Shown one piece after another: positions 34,001 through 44,170 of a stretch of DNA of 60,369 nucleotides. Within the stretch, counting starts at the first letter, position 1. Every line of letters begins with the position of its first letter. A model generated the notes under the pieces. The model worked only from the letters and a program-made list of their open reading frames with translations, was not told the origin of the DNA and did no database searches. The DNA is from Acidobacteriota bacterium (GTDB lineage: Bacteria > Acidobacteriota > Terriglobia > Terriglobales > Acidobacteriaceae), in assembly GCA_021785495.1 (NCBI GenBank), contig JAJYFB010000003.1, positions 1-60,369 of the forward strand, given 5' to 3'. A program made the translations under genes and the position numbers.

Positions 34001-34598
34001 CCGCGCCCATGCCCTCGTCCCAGCTTTGCGTGTGCGGATTGAAGTTGTTCAGATGCGGAAAAATGTCGGTCTCGACCGGCGGCGCCAGCACCACGTGCTT
34101 CACCTTGTTGAGGCTGTCGGGATCGTGAACGGTGTTGCCTTCGATGAGCGGGTACTCGCGCAGATTGTCGTCGCTCATGGCCATCAGCGCGCCATTGGGC
34201 GAGTCCACGTGCAGCCATTGCGGGAAGAGCAGGTCGATCTGGTGGATGTGCTCCTTGAGCGAGGTGTAGCTGGCGGCGTCGTCCTGCACATAGTAAGCAG
34301 CGCGCAATCCCTCGCCCGCGTTCAGCGGAATATCGGCCGGACGCCGGTTGGTCTTGCGCCGCGCGGGCCGCTGTTTTTGCGCCTTGGTCTTGTGGAGCAG
34401 GGTCGTGCGGTCGGGCAGGGCGTGGAAGTTGTGCCGGGGCACCGGCAGCAGAATCTCCGGCAGGCGCTGGCCGCGCAGAACGTTGAAGACAAAACCGGCC
34501 AGCACAAGCGTGGACAGCACCGCCGTAATATCGATGACACGGCGCAGGCGCTTCCAGCGCTTCCGCTCCGGGTCGTAAAAAATCTGCCGATCGGGCAT
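31062..34598 (-). CDS. Trimodular GH18-like / NodB polysaccharide deacetylase / GT2 processive glycosyltransferase
   Basis: GH18-like YRGLSLDIESIPD and GIVLMNYDQHQ; NodB EVALTFDDSPDPQWTPKILDIL and IGNHTWTHPDIS; GT2 VAVLIPAYNEE, IDDGSTDRT, GIDADTV, RQRFRWSFGTLQ; several TM segments. Confidence 0.9.
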   Translation of the reverse strand: MPDRQIFYDPERKRWKRLRRVIDITAVLSTLVLAGFVFNVLRGQRLPEILLPVPRHNFHALPDRTTLLHKTKAQKQRPARRKTNRRPADIPLNAGEGLRAAYYVQDDAASYTSLKEHIHQIDLLFPQWLHVDSPNGALMAMSDDNLREYPLIEGNTVHDPDSLNKVKHVVLAPPVETDIFPHLNNFNPHTQSWDEGMGAVLQDPVKSAALRQQILRFLLAFPVYRGLSLDIESIPDAADPSYIAFIEALYAQMHAHNRRLFVNVAVAASDADLKAIAANSDGIVLMNYDQHQTTSDPGPVAAQGWFVANLQRVLKIVPKNKIICAVGNYGYDWTLTIPDPHGRPHRKPVVVDTEDLAVSDAWQRASDAGADLDLDSDSLNPHYEYIDEDANQRHIVWFLDAVTVLNEMRAAQQLGLQTFAIWRLGEEDSSVWKIWDKPSSPEALSALGTVQPGHDVDTEGEGDIIRITGLPQSGQRSVEVDTDEPDPRKKLIVDEHMDVYPHSYTIQQYGYHPNEVALTFDDSPDPQWTPKILDILKAKHVHAAFMAIGSEAAEHIGLLQRIVREGNEIGNHTWTHPDISEISRRQLDLEVNLTERLFESKLGVQPLYFRPPYDIDEEPDTDDEAAPAWRIQQDGLIIIGSKIDTNDWDENPRKTTPEIIQSVFNQLETMKTKPQFRGSVILMHDGGGDRSETVASLGPLIDALRAHGYTIVPVSALMGKTTAQVMPPLGFWQRVRTLPDSIAFSIAELVANFIVLVFFVGDILMSARLILVGVFAILDRLRRPRYRSSPEFAPHVAVLIPAYNEETVIVRTIRSVLNSDYKNLRAIVIDDGSTDRTAEVAAAAYAQEIASGRLQVLTKPNGGKAAALNYALARIDEEIYIGIDADTVIAADAISRLIPHFQNPSIGAIAGNAKVGNRVNLWTRWQALEYITSQNFERRALDLFHVITVVPGAIGAWRTAPVKALGGYPLNTVAEDADLTMGLLEKGWRVDYEDRALAFTEAPIDMLGLMRQRFRWSFGTLQAVWKHRAAFFRSLAMGLFALPNILIFQMFLPLVSPFIDIMFLAGVGNYFINRHYHPEAASTASLEKLIVYFLGFLVIDFVTSSLAFSLERRHPANKGDGWLLFHIWLQRFAYRQVFSIVLAKTLKRAIDGKPFNWDKIERTAKMSKQTEALTEAAP

Positions 34599-34719
34599 CT
34601 GTCGTTCCTGTTCGCTCCAGTGTCAAAACGCGCAAACGCGCGCAATCCTGCCGAGGGCCACCGGAGCCAGTACCGGCAAAGTACACGCCCACCAGGGAAT
34701 GCTTTACAGTACAAATCGT

Positions 34720-36246
34720 ATGAAAGCCGAGCCAGAGAGTCAAACCGCCGTGCCGTGGCGCCATGCCGCCGTGCCGTGGCGCCGGATTGCGCCCGTGGCC
34801 CTGCCTTTGCTGGCAGGGCTTGTGCTGCGCCTGTGGCTGCTTGGCCCGGTCTTCAATGTCGATGGAGATTCGCTCATTTATGGCGGCATCGCCAAAAATC
34901 TTCTGCGGCAAGGCCGCTACGCTCTCGGCTCGCCCGGTGGCGCCGTCGATCCGACGCTGATCCGCCTGCCGGGCTATCCATTTTTTCTCGCTCTCTGCTT
35001 CCGGCTTTTCGGCATGGAAAACTACTTTGCCGCAGCGCTGGCGCAAATCGCGCTCGATCTGCTGGGTTGTTTGCTACTCGCCGCTTTCGTGCGCCGCATC
35101 GCGCCCGCGCCGTTCGGCCGCAGGGCTGCGCTGGCCGCGCTCTGGCTGGCCGCGCTTTGTCCGTTCACCGCCTCGTACGCGGCGATGCCGCTGGCCGAGA
35201 CGCCGACGCTCTTTGCGATTGCGCTGGCCCTGTGGTCGATGGCGCGATTTCAAGAGGATCCCCGCTGGGCGAATGCCCTTTGGTGGACTCTGGCGGTTAC
35301 CGCCGCCGCTTTGCTGCGCCCCGATGGCGCACTGCTGGCCATCGCGCTGGCTCCCGCATTTTTTGGGGGTCTGGAGCCGGTTTCGGGCCAGGGCGCATCT
35401 GCCCTGCGCGCGCGCCTTCGCATGGCTGCCGTCTGCCTCCTGCTGGCATTGCTGCCCTTTGCTGTCTGGACCCTGCGCAACTGGAGGGTCTTTCACGTCT
35501 TCGAGCCCTTGGCGCCGCGCCTGGCCAACGATCCCGGCGAACCGGCGAATTCCGGCTGGGAGCGATGGGTGGCGAGCTGGTGTCTTGATTTTCAATCCAC
35601 CGCGGAAGTCTACTGGAACGTTCCGGACAACAAACTCGACGTCCATGCGCTGCCCGCGCGCGCCTTCGATACTTCTGCCGAACGCGCTGCAACCATGGCG
35701 CTCGTCAGGGACTACAACCACAACGGCATGAAACTGACCCCGGCCATCGACGCGCGTTTTGGCCAGTTGGCCCGCCAGCGCATCGCCGCCCATCCCCTGC
35801 GTTTTTTTCTATGGCTGCCGCTGGGCCGCCTGGCCGACATGGGTCTGCGCCCACGCGTCGAGAACCTCGACATCGATCTCGACTGGTGGGTGTACGCGCA
35901 TCACTGGCAGGAGACCGTGTTTTGCTGGGCCTATGCGGGGCTGAATGCGCTGTATCTGCTGCTGGCCGTTGCGGGGCTCGCGATGCGGCCGCGGTTTGGG
36001 CGCGCGCTCCTTGTCTATCTGCTCTTGCGCAGCGCGCTTCTGCTGACCGTGTCCGCTCCGGAGACGCGCTACACGATCGAGTGCTTCCCGATGTTTTTTG
36101 CTCTGGGCGGGCTCGCCATCGGGCGATGGATGGACCGGCGCAATGCGGAGGAACACGCCGCATCGATGCCTGCATCCAGAGCGCGCCGGCTTTCGGCCGG
36201 CCTCACTTTGCGAAATCGAAGGCGGTCTTCGGCAGCGGGCGATTGA
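34720..36246 (+). CDS. ArnT/PMT-like polytopic glycosyltransferase (GT39/GT83-type)
   Basis: VDGDSLIYGGIAKNLLRQGRYALG...LIRLPGYPFFLALCFRLFG; multiple TM segments. Confidence 0.8.
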   Translation: MKAEPESQTAVPWRHAAVPWRRIAPVALPLLAGLVLRLWLLGPVFNVDGDSLIYGGIAKNLLRQGRYALGSPGGAVDPTLIRLPGYPFFLALCFRLFGMENYFAAALAQIALDLLGCLLLAAFVRRIAPAPFGRRAALAALWLAALCPFTASYAAMPLAETPTLFAIALALWSMARFQEDPRWANALWWTLAVTAAALLRPDGALLAIALAPAFFGGLEPVSGQGASALRARLRMAAVCLLLALLPFAVWTLRNWRVFHVFEPLAPRLANDPGEPANSGWERWVASWCLDFQSTAEVYWNVPDNKLDVHALPARAFDTSAERAATMALVRDYNHNGMKLTPAIDARFGQLARQRIAAHPLRFFLWLPLGRLADMGLRPRVENLDIDLDWWVYAHHWQETVFCWAYAGLNALYLLLAVAGLAMRPRFGRALLVYLLLRSALLLTVSAPETRYTIECFPMFFALGGLAIGRWMDRRNAEEHAASMPASRARRLSAGLTLRNRRRSSAAGD

Positions 36247-36886
36247 CCTCGATGTGCGTATACAGGCAGACGCGCGATTGGCCCTCGCCCTCGTCGAAGA
36301 CCTGCTTGAGGCTGACGGCGCGCGCGGTGTCCATCCAGATGGTCACCTTGGGAAAGAGCTTGAGCACCTTCGGATCCCTGGCGATCAGCTCGAACTTGTC
36401 GGCAACGATGCCATCGATCTTTTCCTTGCCGCGATAGACGATCTTCCACTTCGCTTCCAGGTCTTTACCGCTGGCGCCAAAGCCGAGCATCAGGTAGCTT
36501 TCGTACTTGCTGGCTTCGTCGTAGGTCCGTGCGTCCTTTTCCTTGCCGGTGTCGGAGATGCGCAGCTTGCCCTGCGAGAAGATATACGCCCTTGCAGCCG
36601 GCCGGCCGTTGTGCGCGGCGATGTGCGCCGCCATCGCAAACCGGCCGCCGTTGCGCTCGTAGTACGCGACGCCGGTCATCGCGTCCTTGTCCGGAATCGG
36701 ATCGATCTGGATGCTGTCAAACTCGAAGTTCGCCGTCGCGGTGTGGAAGCTGGCGGCTGCGGCGTCGAGCCGGGCCAGCGCGCCCGCCTTCTCCGCGCTG
36801 ACTGGGTCCGCGGCCTGCGCGGTCCGGACGAAAAAAAACGCCGCCGCAACCAGCGCGAGCAATGCAAAAAATCTGCGTGCCTGCAT
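36203..36886 (-). CDS. LolA-like outer-membrane lipoprotein carrier protein
   Basis: Signal peptide MQARRFFALLALVAAAFFFVRTAQA; LDAAAASFHTATANFEFD; KFELIARDPKVLKLFPKVTIWMD. Confidence 0.7.
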   Translation of the reverse strand: MQARRFFALLALVAAAFFFVRTAQAADPVSAEKAGALARLDAAAASFHTATANFEFDSIQIDPIPDKDAMTGVAYYERNGGRFAMAAHIAAHNGRPAARAYIFSQGKLRISDTGKEKDARTYDEASKYESYLMLGFGASGKDLEAKWKIVYRGKEKIDGIVADKFELIARDPKVLKLFPKVTIWMDTARAVSLKQVFDEGEGQSRVCLYTHIEVNRPLPKTAFDFAK

Positions 36887-36942
36887 GAAATTCCTCATTG
36901 ATTGGACGCACGACAACATCGCGAAGACGCAAGAAAACGCGC

Positions 36943-37358
36943 CTAACGGTGCGCCCAGACCTTCCAGGCCAGATTGCCCTGGGCGTCACGCACCGTCTCC
37001 CATTTTTCGACATAGACGGCGTCGCCCATCACGGGCTCGATGGCTTTGCGCAGCGTCTGCTTCACCTGGCCTTCGGAGGCGTCGGCCGGAATCGCGACAT
37101 CGGCCGACGCAACGGTAACGATCACGCCCACGCCGCTCGGCTCGACCTGGAACGGATGCACGGAGCCGGCGACCGGCGAGGGCTTCGCGCCGTAGTCCCA
37201 CAGGCGCGGCGTGACGAAGAGAAACGCCAAAATCAGCGTCACCATCACGTCATAGTGAAACGATCCGCGCGGATAGGTCCAGTAGAAATAACTCTTCAGC
37301 ACCTGGCCAGCGCCAGGCCTGGCCGTGCTCGCCGCGCCACTCGATGAAATTGCCGCCA

Positions 37359-37359
<1 letters not shown>
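36943..37359 (-). CDS. Hypothetical membrane-anchored protein
   Basis: Single TM YDVMVTLILAFLFVTPRLW plus extracytoplasmic domain; ORF abuts serS stop. Confidence 0.6.
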
Positions 37360-38714
<1,355 letters not shown>

Positions 38715-38759
38715 TTACCCGATGGCCACATCGATCCGACCGTGCCGCTATGGATCGCC

Positions 38760-38873
38760 AGGGCAAACGCATTTCAGCTTGCGGGATGATTTTGTTTGGA
38801 AAGGGCACGGCTTCAGCCGTGCCCTTTCCAAGCTGTTTCGGGCGGCCATGCGAAATCCAAATGCGTTTGCCCT
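38760..38873. repeat. MITE-like nested palindromic element, copy 2 (114 bp)
   Basis: Perfect 15-bp TIRs AGGGCAAACGCATTT / AAATGCGTTTGCCCT; central perfect palindrome TTGGAAAGGGCACGGCT-TC-AGCCGTGCCCTTTCCAA. Confidence 0.92.
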
Positions 38874-38928
38874 GACGAAAAAATTGGCTCGGGATCGTCC
38901 TGCCCCGTTGCTGGCGTAAAATGATGGC

Positions 38929-39504
38929 ATGGCGACCACTGTGGAGCGCGACCGCTATCTCTTCGGGGCTCTCGAAAGCAGCGCAAAAAACCGCCTCAAG
39001 GTGCGCGAGACCAACTACGGCATCGAGGCGCCCGAAGGCGTCATCCTGACCACCCTCGATTTCGCGATCAACTGGATTCGCAAGAACTCCGTCTGGCCGG
39101 TGACCTTCGGTCTGGCCTGCTGCGCCATCGAGATGATGTCCACCGGCGCCGCGCGTTACGACATCGCCCGCTTCGGCGCCGAGGTCTTCCGGCCCTCGCC
39201 GCGCCAGTCCGATCTGATGATCGTGGCCGGCCGCGTCTCGCAGAAGATGGCTCCGGTTCTGCGCCGGCTCTACGACCAGATGCCCGAACCCAAGTGGGTG
39301 ATCTCGATGGGCGCTTGCGCCACGTCAGGCGGCGTCTTCAACAACTACGCCGTCGTGCAGGGCGTCAATCAGGTCGTCCCCGTGGACGTGTACGTTCCCG
39401 GCTGCCCGCCCCGGCCCGAACAGCTTCTTTACGCCATCTCGCTCCTGCAGGAGAAGATGCAGCACGAACGGCGCAGCCTGCTGAAGACCCTCAACCTCGG
39501 TTGA
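38929..39504 (+). CDS. nuoB: NADH-quinone oxidoreductase subunit B
   Basis: [63 protein letters not shown]. Confidence 0.97.
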   Translation: MATTVERDRYLFGALESSAKNRLKVRETNYGIEAPEGVILTTLDFAINWIRKNSVWPVTFGLACCAIEMMSTGAARYDIARFGAEVFRPSPRQSDLMIVAGRVSQKMAPVLRRLYDQMPEPKWVISMGACATSGGVFNNYAVVQGVNQVVPVDVYVPGCPPRPEQLLYAISLLQEKMQHERRSLLKTLNLG

Positions 39505-39696
39505 GCCGGCGCATCGCGCCTGCGCGCTAGAAGCGCCCCAACTGTGCGGCGTCTCTCCGGGGTGAGCGGGCGAACTTGCTGAAAGAACGCCTGGCGCGGA
39601 AAACTTTTTCGGCGCGGATGTGTCTACGCATCCAGTTCGTCTCGATTTCCGTCGTTTGAACGATCTCGTCTTCGCAATCAACGAAAGGAGAATGCG

Positions 39697-40413
39697 ATGC
39701 AAAGGGTTTCATTGCATTGGAGCCGCTCATGGACCCAGGCGATCGCTTGCGCCGCCCTGGCGGTGAGCGGCGGCGCGCTCGCTGCGGCGCAAACCACCGT
39801 GGCGGCCAGCCTCTATGGGGCGTTCAACCAATCGACCACCGGCAACGGCGCAGTGCAAAGCCCGGCCAACGCGGCCGGAGCGCTGCTGGAACTGCGGCGC
39901 ATCTCCAGCCCGCTCTTCGGCTACGAGGTGACGTACGCCTACAACCGGGCAAACCAGGGGCTTGCTTCGGCGAGCTTTGTCAGCCCCGTTGCTGGCTGCC
40001 CCACCTCCGGCTGCACCGCCAGTTTTTCGACGGCCGCCATCTCGTCGAACGCTCATGAGGTTACGGGCGACTGGGTGATTTCGGCGAAAATCGCCAACCT
40101 GCGGCCTTTTGTGCTGGCCGGCGGTGGACTTCTTCTCGACGTGCCTGCGGGCGGGACGGTAACGAACACGACTTGCCTTCCTTTAAGTCCGAGCTGTGCG
40201 CAGACCACCACGGCGGCCGCAACCCGCACTTCGACCCAGGGCGTCTTTGTCTACGGCGGCGGCCTGGACTGGGGCCTGCTGCCGCACATCGGCCTGCGCT
40301 TGCAGTACCGCGGCAATCTGTACAGGGCGCCGGCGCTTGCCAACGCATTCTCGTCCACCGGCGCGTTTACGCACACGGCCGAGCCGGCGATCGGCGTTTA
40401 TTTCCGCCTTTGA
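39697..40413 (+). CDS. Putative outer-membrane beta-barrel protein
   Basis: Signal peptide; alternating hydrophobic strands; GLRLQYRGNLYRAPAL ... TAEPAIGVYFRL, terminal aromatic/Leu. Confidence 0.6.
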   Translation: MQRVSLHWSRSWTQAIACAALAVSGGALAAAQTTVAASLYGAFNQSTTGNGAVQSPANAAGALLELRRISSPLFGYEVTYAYNRANQGLASASFVSPVAGCPTSGCTASFSTAAISSNAHEVTGDWVISAKIANLRPFVLAGGGLLLDVPAGGTVTNTTCLPLSPSCAQTTTAAATRTSTQGVFVYGGGLDWGLLPHIGLRLQYRGNLYRAPALANAFSSTGAFTHTAEPAIGVYFRL

Positions 40414-40595
40414 TGCGCAGCTTCGATGCGCACTTTTCATGTGCGCCCAAGCGCCTGGGGGGGACAAGTGCATGAGATTGCGGCGGCTCGCCGTTTTCAG
40501 TCCCCCACCGGCGTTTCCGCCCCGCAACGCATGAAGCGCCGCGGTTGCGGCTTGTGTTCGCTGTCCCCGATCGCTATTTTCCCGATCGCTATTTT

Positions 40596-41216
40596 TTAGA
40601 GTTGCACCGCTCGTCCCCACTCGGAAAAGACGATCTCGCCCAGCGCCTTGCGGCTGCGCGGCGCCAGTTCGCGCTCGATGAGCGTGGCGTCGCCTAATCC
40701 TTCAGGTTCACCCTGGTAGCCGAGCGCGATGGCGATCTCCGGCGTGTATTCGGCGGGAACGCCAAAGGCCTGGCGCGCGGCCTCACGGTCGAAGCCGGCC
40801 ATCTGGTGCGCTCCGAGTCCCAGCGCCGCCGCCTGCAAGACCAGGTGCGCGCTGGCCGCGCCCAGATCGTAGCTTGCGTAGGCATTCTCCGTTTCATTGT
40901 GGCTGAAGCGGACGCGGGCGACGCCCAGAATCAGCACCGGCGCCGACTGCGCCCACGTCTTGTTGAATCCGGCGAGCGTGGAAAGAATGTTGCTCCAGGT
41001 TGCATCGTCCTTGCGCCCCACCAGGAACCGCCACGGCTGCTCGTTAAAGGCCGAAGGCGCCCACCGCACCGCCTCAAACAGCTTCTTCAGCGTTTCGGCT
41101 CTCACCGCGCGCGCGGCAAACGCGCGCGGGCTCCAGCGCTCGTGAAAGGCCGGCAAAACCCCCTCGACCGGGGGCGCTTTCTTCAGTGCATTCACTTCGT
41201 TCGCAGTCAAACTCAT
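40596..41216 (-). CDS. Nitroreductase family protein
   Basis: ERWSPRAFAARAVRAETLKKLFEAVRWAPSAFNEQPWRFLV; ALGLGAHQMAGFD; IAIALGYQGE. Confidence 0.92.
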   Translation of the reverse strand: MSLTANEVNALKKAPPVEGVLPAFHERWSPRAFAARAVRAETLKKLFEAVRWAPSAFNEQPWRFLVGRKDDATWSNILSTLAGFNKTWAQSAPVLILGVARVRFSHNETENAYASYDLGAASAHLVLQAAALGLGAHQMAGFDREAARQAFGVPAEYTPEIAIALGYQGEPEGLGDATLIERELAPRSRKALGEIVFSEWGRAVQL

Positions 41217-41436
41217 CGGGGTTCCGCTCCTCGGAGATCGCATCTCTTCGTCTTGTTCGATTCATCGGTCCGGCGCGTGGATTCGTCCGGCAGAAAAAAA
41301 TAGTTGTTGCAACAGGGAAATGGCGGATTCCATCGCAGATCGCCTGCGCCGCCCGAAGGGCAGCACGGCGCGCCAAAACTCCGTGCGATGGCCCTCGTGC
41401 GCGCACGTACTTCGCACGCATGCCCCGTGCACAGCC

Positions 41437-42438
41437 TCACCGCAGCAGCCGGGCCGCATCCTTGGCGAAGTAGGTCACGATGAAGTCGGCCCCGGCGCGG
41501 CGAATGCCCACCAGCGACTCGATCATGGTGCGGTTCGGGTCGAGCCAACCGCGCTCGAAGGCCGCGTGGAGCATCGAGTACTCGCCTGAAACCTGGTAGG
41601 CTCCCAGGGGCGCATCCACACGCTCACGCGCCGCGCGCACCACGTCGAGATAGGGCATGGCCGGCTTCATCAGGATCATGTCCGCGCCCTCGTCGAGGTC
41701 GAGCGCGATCTCGCGCATGGCCTCGCGGAGATTGGCCCCGTCCATCTGATAGCTGCGCCGGTCGCCGAACTGCGGCGCCGAATCGGCGGCCTCGCGGAAG
41801 GGTCCGTAAAACGCCGAGGCGAACTTCGAGGCGTAGCTGAGGATGGGCGTCTCGGCGCATCCCGCCGCGTCGAGCGCCTTGCGGATCGCCGCGACGCGCC
41901 CGTCCATCATGTCGCTGGGCGCGACCACGTCGGCTCCGGCGCGGGCCTGGCTGACGGCCGTCCGCGCCAGTAGTTCCAGGGTCGGATCGTTCGCCACGTC
42001 GAAGCTCGCATCGGGGCCGTCGCCGGATTGCGCGATCACGCCGCAGTGGCCGTGGCTCGTGTACTCGCAGAGGCAAACGTCGGCGATGAGCACCAGCTTT
42101 TTTGCCGCCGGCGAAGCCTTGAGCGCGCGCAGCGCCTGCTGCACGATGCCGTCCTCGGCCCATGCGCCCGTGCCCTGTGCATCCTTGGCTGCGGGCAAGC
42201 CGAAGACGAGCAGCCCGCCGATGCCGAGCGCGGCGGCCTCTTCGGCCTCGCGCACAGCTTCATCCACCGAGAGATTGAAGACGCCGGGCATGGAGCCGAC
42301 CGGCGTGCGCACGCCCTCGCCAGGACAGACAAAAAGCGGGTAAATCAGATCACCAGGCTCGATCGAGGTCTCGCGCACCAGCGCCCGCAACGGCTCGCTA
42401 CGCCTCAGCCGACGCATTCGCTGCACAGGAAAGCTCAT
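41437..42438 (-). CDS. hemB: Delta-aminolevulinic acid dehydratase (porphobilinogen synthase)
   Basis: [60 protein letters not shown]. Confidence 0.98.
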   Translation of the reverse strand: MSFPVQRMRRLRRSEPLRALVRETSIEPGDLIYPLFVCPGEGVRTPVGSMPGVFNLSVDEAVREAEEAAALGIGGLLVFGLPAAKDAQGTGAWAEDGIVQQALRALKASPAAKKLVLIADVCLCEYTSHGHCGVIAQSGDGPDASFDVANDPTLELLARTAVSQARAGADVVAPSDMMDGRVAAIRKALDAAGCAETPILSYASKFASAFYGPFREAADSAPQFGDRRSYQMDGANLREAMREIALDLDEGADMILMKPAMPYLDVVRAARERVDAPLGAYQVSGEYSMLHAAFERGWLDPNRTMIESLVGIRRAGADFIVTYFAKDAARLLR

Positions 42439-42499
42439 GGCTCGATTGTACGGCAGCGAACAGGAGCCAGGAGTCAGCCGATCGCAGGACGATCGCATG

Positions 42500-42665
42500 A
42501 ACGCAGCCTGGGAACACCATTCCCCGGCTTTTGATCGATCCGCCGGTTGCGTCCCGTAGGGACGCTGCGAAAGTAGCCCAGGGGGAAGCGCAACGGAACC
42601 CTGGAGGACGGAGCCCATCGACGTGTCCGCCCCGCAGGGGCGATGCGATCCCCTGGATAGAAATG
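42500..42665. repeat. Intergenic element with CGTCCCGTAGGGACG and CGCCCCGCAGGGGCG palindromes
   Basis: Hairpins at 42549-42565 and 42628-42642 with paired CCCAGGG / AACCCTGG between; boundaries approximate. Confidence 0.65.
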
Positions 42666-42715
42666 AAAAAATCCTCTTGCGATGTCGCCGCAACCAATCG
42701 CGCCAGCGGCGCAGT

Positions 42716-43429
42716 TTAGTCGGAAACCATCAGCTCGCCGGGAACGATGGGGCGGGTGCGCGGCAGCCTGCCGCGCGCGGCCGCCCCGCCGAAGAGCGCG
42801 AGCGCCGCGGCAAAGGCCACGAGCTTGACGAGGCTGCCGGTCGCGTTCTCCGGCAGCGTCTTCCAGAGCACCAGCAGAACGGTTTGCCCTGCCGTAACAG
42901 CCCAGACCGATCCGTAAAAATAGCGTCGCTCCCACCCTTCGCCCTTGGTCGAGCGGCCGACCCGCGGCAGTTTGCCGAGCAGGCCGAGCAGCAGAATCAG
43001 CGCGCAGAGCGGGGCGTAGCCATAGAAATAAATCTGCTTCATCCGCCAGACGCCCGTGGCCACGGCGTAGACCAGCGCCGCCATGTTCAGCAGCGCGTAA
43101 CTCAGGATCGCGTTCCAGGCGAAGGTGTAACAAACGCGGCGATACAGCGGATTGGGCTTGTCCTCGTCGAAGCGCAAAATGTACGGGCGATGTTCGGAGC
43201 CGGGCAGTTGCGCGTGGTAGCAGGCAAGGCCGGTGCCGGCCAGCACCACGGCCAGCCACGCCCAGTTGAACCAGTGAAAGCCGCCGGAAAACAGGCTGAA
43301 CGTCAGCGGTCCCGGGGCCAGGAAAAACACCCAAATCCAGATGGGCCAGTGCGCAAGACGGTAGCGGCTGGTGTTCCGCTCCCGGATCTTGCGCTCTCCG
43401 GCGTATTCAAGCTTCCCGTTGTATCCCAT
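42716..43429 (-). CDS. Hypothetical polytopic membrane protein
   Basis: [19 protein letters not shown]... followed by several TM segments. Confidence 0.6.
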   Translation of the reverse strand: MGYNGKLEYAGERKIRERNTSRYRLAHWPIWIWVFFLAPGPLTFSLFSGGFHWFNWAWLAVVLAGTGLACYHAQLPGSEHRPYILRFDEDKPNPLYRRVCYTFAWNAILSYALLNMAALVYAVATGVWRMKQIYFYGYAPLCALILLLGLLGKLPRVGRSTKGEGWERRYFYGSVWAVTAGQTVLLVLWKTLPENATGSLVKLVAFAAALALFGGAAARGRLPRTRPIVPGELMVSD

Positions 43430-43483
43430 GGCCGGAGTCTCGCAAAACGGACGGGAAAGAGTCAAATAGGGACGCAGGGACCA

Positions 43484-43535
43484 GGGCAAACGCCTTTGGA
43501 TTTTGCATGGCTGGCAGGAACAGCCTTGAAAGGGA
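43484..43535. repeat. MITE-like element, copy 3 (diverged half)
   Basis: AGGGCAAACGCCTTTGGATTTTGCATGGCTGGCAGGAACAGCCTTGAAAGGG aligns to the outer half of copies 1/2; right end not found. Confidence 0.75.
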
Positions 43536-43693
43536 ACAGCTTCGCGCCGCGCCGAAAGAGAACGCGAGGCGCAAGGCCGATGGGGTCTTTGCTGGTCCGG
43601 TCTTCGGAGGAGATGCGGCGCTCGCGCTGGTTTGGCTGCGCTGCTCGCCGCCAGTTATGATGATGCTTCATGGGAACCGCGCCGCCAATCGCG

Positions 43694-44170
43694 ATGGCCA
43701 ACATCGGCATGGCCGATACGCTGATTCTAGCGGTGTTGGCGCTGGTGGTCTTCGGGCCGCGGCGGCTGCCGCAGATCGGCCGACAGCTCGGCCGGCTGAT
43801 GTACGAGTTCCGCAAGGCCTCGAACGACTTCAAATTCCAGATGGAAGAAGAGCTGCGTCAGGCCGAGGAGGCCGACCGCCGCAAGCGCGAGGAACTGGAG
43901 CAACTGCGAGCGCTGACGGCCCGGCCGGCGGCCGATTCCACAAGCGCAGCGGAGGCCGCGACGGAGTCGCCCGCGTTGCTTGCCGAGCCGTCCGATTCGC
44001 ACCCTGAGCCCTCCGCCGCCGCGCTGCCGGATGCGCCCGCCGCAAGTCCGTATCCCGGCGAACTGACCTATCCCAACCTTGCCGGCGAAAGCGCGCTGGC
44101 AGAAGACGCGCGGCAAAGCGCTGCCGCCCACCCGACAGAACCCGCCGAGCCGGCCGCCCACCATGGTTGA
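43694..44170 (+). CDS. Sec-independent translocase TatA/TatB
   Basis: MADTLILAVLALVVFGPRRLPQIGRQLGRLMYEFRKASNDFKFQMEEELRQ; directly upstream of tatC. Confidence 0.9.
   Translation: MANIGMADTLILAVLALVVFGPRRLPQIGRQLGRLMYEFRKASNDFKFQMEEELRQAEEADRRKREELEQLRALTARPAADSTSAAEAATESPALLAEPSDSHPEPSAAALPDAPAASPYPGELTYPNLAGESALAEDARQSAAAHPTEPAEPAAHHG

Noticed and set aside
31008-35588. 1526-aa plus-strand ORF, the longest in the track
   Set aside because: Antisense to the well-supported GH18/NodB/GT2 gene and then runs into the sense GT gene in another frame. Low-complexity composition rich in R/D/G/V/H, typical of GC-driven antisense frames; no recognisable domain.
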